Assembly: GCA_002751075.1 (NCBI GenBank) | Contig: NAOQ01000975.1 | Location: forward strand, 1-12,135 | Reading direction: 5' to 3' | From: Ichthyophonus hoferi | Taxonomy: Eukaryota; Opisthokonta; Ichthyosporea; Ichthyophonida; Ichthyophonidae | Length of the DNA: 12,135 bases | In this document: positions 7,020 through 12,135 of the stretch, in pieces | How the letters are laid out: every line of letters starts with the position of its first letter | Numbering within the stretch: position 1 is the stretch's first letter | Translations under genes and position numbers: made by a program | Notes under the pieces: model-generated | Database searches by the model: none | What the model was told of the DNA's origin: nothing | What the model saw: the letters and a program-made list of their open reading frames with translations, nothing else

Positions 7020-10000
7020 CTAGCAGAGGGAGGGGAAGTGAGAATGAGAAGGAGGCGGAGAGAGAGAGAGTGGGAGAGTGAGAAGGAAGGAGTGGGTGGG
7101 AGAGGGAGAGGGAGAGGGGGATAATATAATAGTAGATAATACCACACAACATAGTACAATATAATACTCTACCCTATCCTAAAATATATTTAATATTCAA
7201 CCAAAATACCTAATGCTTCAGCCACTAGCAATCCACTATTGCAAGCATTGTCCAATAGGGGAATGCCTTGTAAATAATAAGATCCACATAACCATAAATG
7301 GTTATCTCCTTGTCTCTCAGCCAATTGCTTTAGAATATTCTCTGTTGCAACCGTGACTATAGGCCTATCAAACACCGACTTAGACTATAGTAAAACAGGT
7401 AAGGATTGGTTATTATCAATGTATGACGCCAAACATATATACTATATAATACTATATAATATGACAATACTATACTATACCATCTTATACGCTATCCCAA
7501 TATACAATCTGTTGTTCTCATTGAAAAAATAAAAATTTATAAACATATCTTTTCTTATATAAGAGCCATGAAGATAGGTCAAGTAAAATATAATCACGCT
7601 TAACTCTCAATGAGCATAGGAGAAATACAAACATAAAAAATAATATATAAAAACAATTATAACCATAAAATATTTTTATAAAAAACTCCAAAACGGTATA
7701 AATAAACAGGGATAATAATAACCACAACTATATATATTACAATAAACATATATAGTATAATAATCATATATAGTATAATAGCCATATCAAGTATATATTA
7801 GGGGAATCCTTCCTATAATTTTCGAATCTTCCACTACCACTATGGGGTTCCACGTCTCAAGATACAGAGGAGATGGGCCAAGAGCAGGCTGTAGACGATT
7901 GAGCCAACACGTTACAGTAGCCGCCTTCATATTGGTGGAGAGGTTCATAGAACACCTATATATGGAAATAATTTAAGTTTAAATTTTTGAAATCAAAATT
8001 AAAATTTAAAGCAATATGTGGTAGGTAGTACTAGTGACTTGTCCACAGGCTTCGGGGTCTCCAATTGTATTTTCGATAGTAGTTATCGTTAGCTGGCCAG
8101 TATATGTAATAGATCTTGTAACAAACATTAATCTTAAAATAAAAATAATTTGGAATAATGATTATAGTTGTAATGGTAATTATGATTATAAATCCACCAA
8201 TCGTAGTTATATAATAATTGTTCTAAAAAAATAACCAAGAAAATTTTAAATTGTAAAATCGTTTAAAAACCCACCAATCTTCGGTATTCTTAGGGATCAG
8301 CAAACCATTGTTATATAATACAAGCTTGATATATTGTCGTTTGATTTAGGATAGAATAATAATAATAAAATTGAAAAATTAAAAGCTAAAAAAAAATTAA
8401 AACCAAGCTTCTTTTTGGTTAAAAAAAAACACAAACAAATAAATAAAGGAAAACCAAGCAAATATTTAAAAACGAAATTTGACTTTAAATATTAAATAAA
8501 CTTACCAATCTTCAGTCTTCTTAGGCATCAACGTGTCATCAGTATGCAATAAAACTTCACTGTATTCATGGTTGACCTGTGATAGGAGGGTAGCCAATCT
8601 ACCATCTAATTGCTTTACCATATTAACCGCATCTTTAGCCTGGGTACATACTATAACCTCGTCATATGACTCACTGTTGCCATGGCTATCGGTCACCAAC
8701 TACATATGATTGCATAGGAGGATGTTAGTTTGCATGATGTTGTATGGTGTAGAGTATAGTATAATATTGCAGACATAGATGGATAGCATAGCTTTAGAAT
8801 ACTATAGTACACTCTAGTATACTATATTTTACTATACTACTAAACTGCATCATACCATACCATACACAAAAACAAAAAAATTGAAAATTGAAAATTACCA
8901 AATCTTAAACAACCAATCACAACCACTAACAAAGTGGGACTATAATCATACCAGCTTATCAGATCCCTCTATTTTTGTAATTTTCTCAATTCCCGTCTGA
9001 CCTAAGAAACGAGTAGATTTCCTGATTATAAGCTGACCAATCATTTTAACGCCTTCGCTCACGCGTTTCACAGCCATTGGAGAGAGAAAGACAGGGATAA
9101 AATATTCCATAATGACGTCACATGGGTAATTTAGGACACTAGGAGGCGTACAGGAACAAACCACTAGAGGGAGAAGGAGAGGGAGAGGGAGGGTTAGGGT
9201 ATATGAAAATAGAATATATATATAGTTTAGAATCTATACCAATACATTATACATAGTATACTGCACTATGTAATATAAGATAATACATATTCTATCCTAC
9301 CCTACCTTACTATGTCCTATACTCTATCTAATTCCAGTCCTTACCTGCAAATATAGGAATTAGGAACAGGCGTATAAAAGCTTCGGAATAGTCTCTCTCC
9401 CTTAGGTAAGTACCAATGCTCACATTATGACACAACCCTTTGTGGTAATCACTACTACCCTGTAGACTAAGAGAGAGAGGGAGAGGGAAAGAGAGAGAGA
9501 AGGATAAGTATGATAGGATATAGTATGACATAGTATGATGCAATATACTACCTTATACTATACTATATTATATTATACTATAATCTAATCTAATCTAATG
9601 CTAAACCCCATTACACAAAACCAACTATAACAACATAGAAATAATAATAACTATAGTAATTATAATAACTATAATAACTATAACAACTATAACAACTATA
9701 ATAATTATAATAACTATAATAACTAAAATACTATAGTAACTATGATAATTATGTCAATTATAATAACCAATAATTATAATAACTATAAAAACCATAATAA
9801 CAATAATGCCAATAATAACCATAGTAACTATAGCAACATACCAAAACCAAGCCAGATCCCTTACTACCCTATACACAACTCTAGGAGAACTAAAAACAGC
9901 GGTGAAAAATGGAATAGAACGGCCGTGATATAATAGACTGATATAACGGAAATATGTATTGGCACCCAAGAAACTAAAGGAAATTGCTGAATTCGCAGTA

Positions 10001-10652
10001 TACAGGTTGACCCCAAGGTGTTGGTAGAGGGAGAGTAGGTCGGGATAGTAGGGGGCTGCAACTATAGTGGGAGAGGAAGAGAGAGGAGTTGGCGTTAGAG
10101 TTTGTATGGGGATGATGCATATAAATGAGATATACAACAGATATATTGCTGTAATAGAGATAGTAGGAACAACGTATAGTGAAATATACAATAAAATATA
10201 TATTGCAATATAATATAATAGAATATAATAGAATATAATAAAATATAACACAATACAATGCAATACAACACAATATGTTATAACACAATGCCCTACCCTA
10301 ATGGTACCCTATTGTACGCTACTCTACAGCACAATGCCAACCAACATACTAAACAATGCTTCCCCAATCTCCAATCCAACAGATAACCACTAGTACCAAC
10401 AACCTCCCCTCATTTCCCTCTTTCCACCTTACCTATTCTCAACGGCACATCAACAACCATCCCATTCTTTAATTCAACAGAATGAGCTCCTAAACCTGGT
10501 TCCGCTTGCGTCTCATACATAGTTACATCAAAACTTTCATCTTCACTTAACAACCAGGCTGCACTTAATCCTGCCATACCACTACCTATAATGGCAACCT
10601 TTTTACCCTTTGGGCCCGATAAGTTGATGTCTGACATAGTGATGTCCGACAT
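6871..10652 (-). CDS. FAD/NAD(P)-binding amine-oxidase-like flavoprotein, COG2907 type (8 exons)
   Basis: Inferred exons on the minus strand: 10652-10433, 10061-9868, 9459-9345, 9163-8952, 8699-8506, 7955-7799, 7384-7210 and 7019-6871. They join in frame to 1416 bases (471 residues plus TAA). An in-frame stop upstream makes M1 at 10652 the likely start. The Rossmann dinucleotide motif GSGMAG is at residues 23-28, with E47 closing the second strand. VVDVPLRI then APYYPDLLSLYQHLGV matches the COG2907 signature. Exon 4 carries CSCTPPSVLNYPCDVIMEY, exon 6 has TCWLNRLQP, and exon 7 the C-terminal FAD-binding stretch WLCGSYYLQG with SGLLVAEAL. Residues about 447-470 are a hydrophobic helix, suggesting a membrane tail anchor. 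Bacterial relatives often sit beside cyclopropane-fatty-acid synthases; the substrate is unknown. Odd points: the donor of intron 6 is not GT, exon 2 has a second possible donor three bases on, and exon 2 has tandem acceptors. Family call is firm; some boundaries are uncertain. Confidence 0.85.
7023..7128 (-). repeat. Long GA/CT-rich tract at the exon 8 acceptor
   Basis: On the plus strand this is GAGAGGG and GGGAGAGGGAGAG sequence; on the minus strand it is a pyrimidine tract of about 100 bases directly before the AG of exon 8. Similar tracts precede minus exons 2, 3 and 4 and plus exons 4, 5 and 10. It is best seen as an expanded polypyrimidine tract. Confidence 0.8.
7385..7798 (-). other. 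Intron 6 of the flavoprotein gene, apparent AT-AG boundaries
   Basis: Homology requires KIIGRIPL (exon 6) to join SKSVFDRP (exon 7): the spacing then equals that of the family's KVIGRF...HPVFD. This puts the intron's first bases as ATATAT and its last as CTATAG. No GT lies within the 40 bases after that point. The sequence ATCCTTACC at 7407-7399 resembles the U12 branch motif TTCCTTAAC and sits about 16 bases before the acceptor, but the 5' end is a poor match to ATATCCTTT. The interior is AT-rich; a hydrophobic open frame at 7518-7727 looks like base composition only. Confidence 0.6.
8006..8128 (-). other. 40-codon open frame in intron 5 (unassigned)
   Basis: A minus-strand frame from ATG at 8128 to TAA reads MFVTRSITYTGQLTITTIEN and then TIGDPEACGQVTSTTYHILL. 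Its composition is more protein-like and GC-richer than surrounding intron sequence, and it lies between the exon 5 remnant and exon 6. I recognise no family. It could be a leftover of the same duplication, an unused cassette exon, or chance. Confidence 0.2.
8275..8339 (-). repeat. Diverged partial copy of the 3' end of exon 5 inside intron 5
   Basis: The minus strand reads NNGLLIPKNTEDW followed by a GT, paralleling DDTLMPKKTEDW|GTAAGT at the end of exon 5 (8570-8506), 231 bases away. Over 65 bases I count about 42 matches, and the last 26 bases match at 22 positions. There is an in-frame stop a little upstream and no acceptor giving a compatible phase, so it looks like a remnant of local exon duplication rather than a used exon. 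Confidence 0.55.
8700..8951 (-). other. Intron 4 of the flavoprotein gene
   Basis: This intron runs from CTG|GTATGA to TATGTAG on the minus strand. It contains TATAC and TACCA pentamer variants (about 8800-8870) and AAATTGAAAATTG repeats near 8877-8895. The pyrimidine tract before the acceptor is weak compared with neighbouring introns. Confidence 0.6.
9460..9867 (-). repeat. Intron 2 with AACTATAAT repeats and a CT-rich acceptor
   Basis: From about 9640 to 9835 the plus strand is an imperfect array of TAACTATAA and ACAACTATA units (period about 9-12), with TACTA and AATCT pentamers at 9550-9600. The acceptor side (9466-9505) is a GA-rich tract on the plus strand, CT-rich on the minus strand. 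Two AG candidates lie close together; CTACAG at 9460 keeps the frame. Confidence 0.75.
10062..10432 (-). repeat. Intron 1 with AATAT/AATAC pentamer tract
   Basis: Plus-strand units of AATATAATAG and CAATACAACA occupy about 10190-10290, another period-5 array. Bases 10064-10085 form the CT-rich acceptor tract on the minus strand. Two acceptors, CTATAG at 10062 and TTGCAG at 10056, are both in frame and differ by two residues; I prefer the first because it keeps the family spacing between VPLR and YYP. Confidence 0.75.
10433..10652 (-). CDS. Exon 1: N-terminal Rossmann fold of the flavoprotein
   Basis: This exon encodes residues 1-73, including GKKVAIIGSGMAGLSAAWLL (beta strand, glycine loop, helix) and the second strand ending VTMYE. 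The GLGAH segment corresponds to the GGH region after the second strand in this family. The donor is ATAG|GTAAGG in phase 1. Just upstream on the minus strand is an AT-rich stretch with TATA-like runs (about 10680-10720) but no defined promoter. Confidence 0.93.
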
Positions 10653-11589
10653 GTTGTCTGTCGGTAAGGGAATATAGACTATTAACTATAATATATAAGG
10701 TATACCTATATATATATATGCACGAAAATAAACGTGTTTGTGTATGTTTATTTATTGGTACTTTTTAAAACCAGGCTCATTTTTTCTTATGAGATTTAGA
10801 TCATAAACCATGGAACAACATTCCATAGCTTAGATATTTTATTTTATCATGCGAGATCGTATTTTGGATTATCATAGTTAATACTTTATATAAATAATAT
10901 TATTTGTCATTTAAAAATTTTATTTTGTTAATATATGCTATGGCATGTGAGTTATAATTCTTGAATATTATTGTTGTGAAACTTAAACTCTTGTAGAATG
11001 GAATTTCATGAAGCCCTCATGAATGCTGAAACATCCTATATATTTCATCCGTGGCCGTACCTATAACTGTAATTATAATATCTTAGCTATACTACAAATA
11101 TTAAATATTATATAAAGTCTACATACATATTTATATATACATATATAAATATATACATAAATGTATAATTAATGTATAGATTCAATTTTAGATTGCATTG
11201 GGATTGCCAATGCAATTTGATTCCAAATTCTATGAGAATATTATGCTTAATATCATGTTAGTATCTTAAATTATTATGATGATATTTTTTTATTTTTTTT
11301 TGAAAAATAAAGCCCTTAAATTATACCTATTCTTATTCGTATTACTACTATCACATTAGAGGTTATTTTTCCTGATTAGGTATATTTCCCTGGTATATTC
11401 TCCTGATAGATAAACCAGTGAGAGAGAAGCTTTTTATATGTCATTCAATCTTTAATCTGTAATTGAAACTATAAGCTAAACACACTTGTAACTTATACTT
11501 CACTTATTATTTTTGTCATACAATAACTTACAAGTCACTTTGTCACCTATTTAATAAAAATCACATTTTTGATATCTTTTACTACAGAT
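10653..11589. other. AT-rich upstream region of the flavoprotein gene
   Basis: No gene is recognisable. It must include the promoter of the minus-strand flavoprotein gene, but nothing beyond TATA-like runs near 10680-10720 is visible. Two small hairpins stand out: ATGGAA/TTCCAT around 10809-10825 and a perfect 10-bp stem at 11192-11216. Confidence 0.45.
11192..11216. repeat. Perfect 10-bp hairpin with 5-base loop
   Basis: ATTGCATTGG pairs exactly with CCAATGCAAT around the loop GATTG. It has no U-tract and lies in intergenic AT-rich sequence, about 540 bases upstream of the flavoprotein start codon. It may be a simple inverted repeat; no function is assigned. ATTGCAT resembles an octamer-type core, but that is only a resemblance. 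Confidence 0.6.
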
Positions 11590-12135
11590 ATATTTTTAAC
11601 AGGGTTCCTACTTGACTCTTCACTATCAATGGAATCAATTGCTCCAAATTTTGAACCTCAATACTAAGAAGATTTTGCATTCAGTAGCAGGACCGCAGTC
11701 CCTGTTTTTCCTCCTCCAACTGAACCAATATACTGTTGTGCAACTCTAGTATTTACACAGAGTACAAGGTCTTAATGTATGACGCCATCTTCAGGATTCC
11801 AATACCAGGATAGGAATGATCAACCAAAGGTCTCCCCAGAATTTGAAACAATGCAATACTCTCAGGATACACCTCTGTCAAACATTCCGAATTATCAATC
11901 AGTGCCTTCAAGTGGCATTGTTCTGATGATGTATATTCCAGAATTTGCTATTCCAGTTTATACAAGTAAAATTTAGAATATTTCTTTTTTAGAATGATTC
12001 GATTTCATCAAATTACTAATTTAGGTGTACAGAGGACTTATCCTGTCTTACACCTTTAACAGTTACTGCCTCATACTATGCCATTATAGCAAGGAATAAA
12101 ATTTGCAGCCATTCATGGGGTTCTCCATGAAGTCC
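11590..12135 (+). other. Possible exons of an unresolved plus-strand gene at the window edge
   Basis: A good acceptor (TTTTTAACAG, ending 11602) is followed by a frame open for about 50 codons (reads YLTLHYQWNQLLQILN and on). A different frame gives a clean 65-codon stretch from ATG at 11779 (MTPSSGFQYQDRNDQPKVSP), proline/serine/glutamine-rich, and this frame is protein-like but interrupted upstream. A GTAAAA donor at about 11967 and TACTAATTTAG at 12015-12024 could bound a 58-base intron, followed by GTGTACAGAGG. An AATAAA lies near 12095. GC is higher here than in the flank. I cannot name a product and the frames do not join cleanly, so this may be partial exons, a decayed gene or chance. 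Confidence 0.3.

Noticed and set aside
6893-7081. Plus-strand frame across the exon 8 region
   Set aside because: It is the reverse shadow of the flavoprotein's last exon and its CT-rich acceptor tract.
7518-7727. Hydrophobic 69-codon minus-strand frame in intron 6
   Set aside because: Phe/Leu/Tyr/Ile-rich composition is expected from AT-rich DNA, no acceptor or phase connects it to the neighbouring exons, and the exons join well without it.
9754-10288. A 169-codon minus-strand frame taken whole as a gene
   Set aside because: Only 10061-9868 of it is a true exon of the flavoprotein; the remainder is pentamer-rich intron 1 and the repeat-rich start of intron 2.
6056-12135. Reassigned stop codons, suggested by protein-like frames interrupted at 6060-6291 and 11600-11976
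   Set aside because: Both well-supported genes have no internal stops over 343 and 471 codons and end in ordinary TGA and TAA, so the standard code holds.
1-12135. tRNA, rRNA, or virus-like and retroelement genes
   Set aside because: No tRNA B-box with a matching arm, no conserved rRNA core sequence, and no reverse transcriptase, integrase, capsid or long terminal repeat pattern was seen by eye; a profile search was not possible here.

Overview
This is an AT-rich eukaryotic window with two intron-rich protein genes that converge. One runs rightward (581-4824) and the other leftward (10652-6871), with about 2 kb between their stop codons. The short introns, the long CT-rich 3' splice sites, the many period-5 microsatellites and the ATXN7L3-type SAGA subunit suggest a holozoan, most likely an early-branching animal such as a sponge. 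That placement is an inference; no single sequence proves it.

Left half: after a repetitive flank (1-580) comes an 11-exon gene for an ATXN7L3/SGF11-like subunit of the SAGA histone H2B deubiquitinase module. All ten intron phases agree and the joined exons give 343 residues, close to the size of human ATXN7L3. It carries an SGF11 zinc finger and a SCA7 zinc-binding domain, plus an N-terminal helix extension that I do not know from other members. Its introns hold pentamer microsatellites, a minisatellite built from splice-donor-like units and a 91-bp tandem duplication.

Middle (4825-6870): non-coding sequence with a 41-bp tandem duplication, a 215-bp MITE-like element with terminal inverted repeats, and next to it a puzzling segment that is open on the minus strand and protein-like but interrupted on the plus strand.

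Right half: an 8-exon minus-strand gene encodes a FAD/NAD(P)-binding amine-oxidase-like flavoprotein of the COG2907 type (471 residues), ending in a hydrophobic tail helix. Its sixth intron lacks a GT donor where homology needs one, and intron 5 holds a diverged copy of the end of exon 5. The right edge (11590-12135) may hold exons of a third gene that I cannot resolve.

The two genes have no evident functional link. I see no CRISPR array, operon, tRNA or rRNA gene, or recognisable virus-like element, and no convincing new multi-gene system. The best leads are the non-GT intron, the donor-motif minisatellite, the competing acceptors before the SCA7 exon and the MITE-bounded reading frame.
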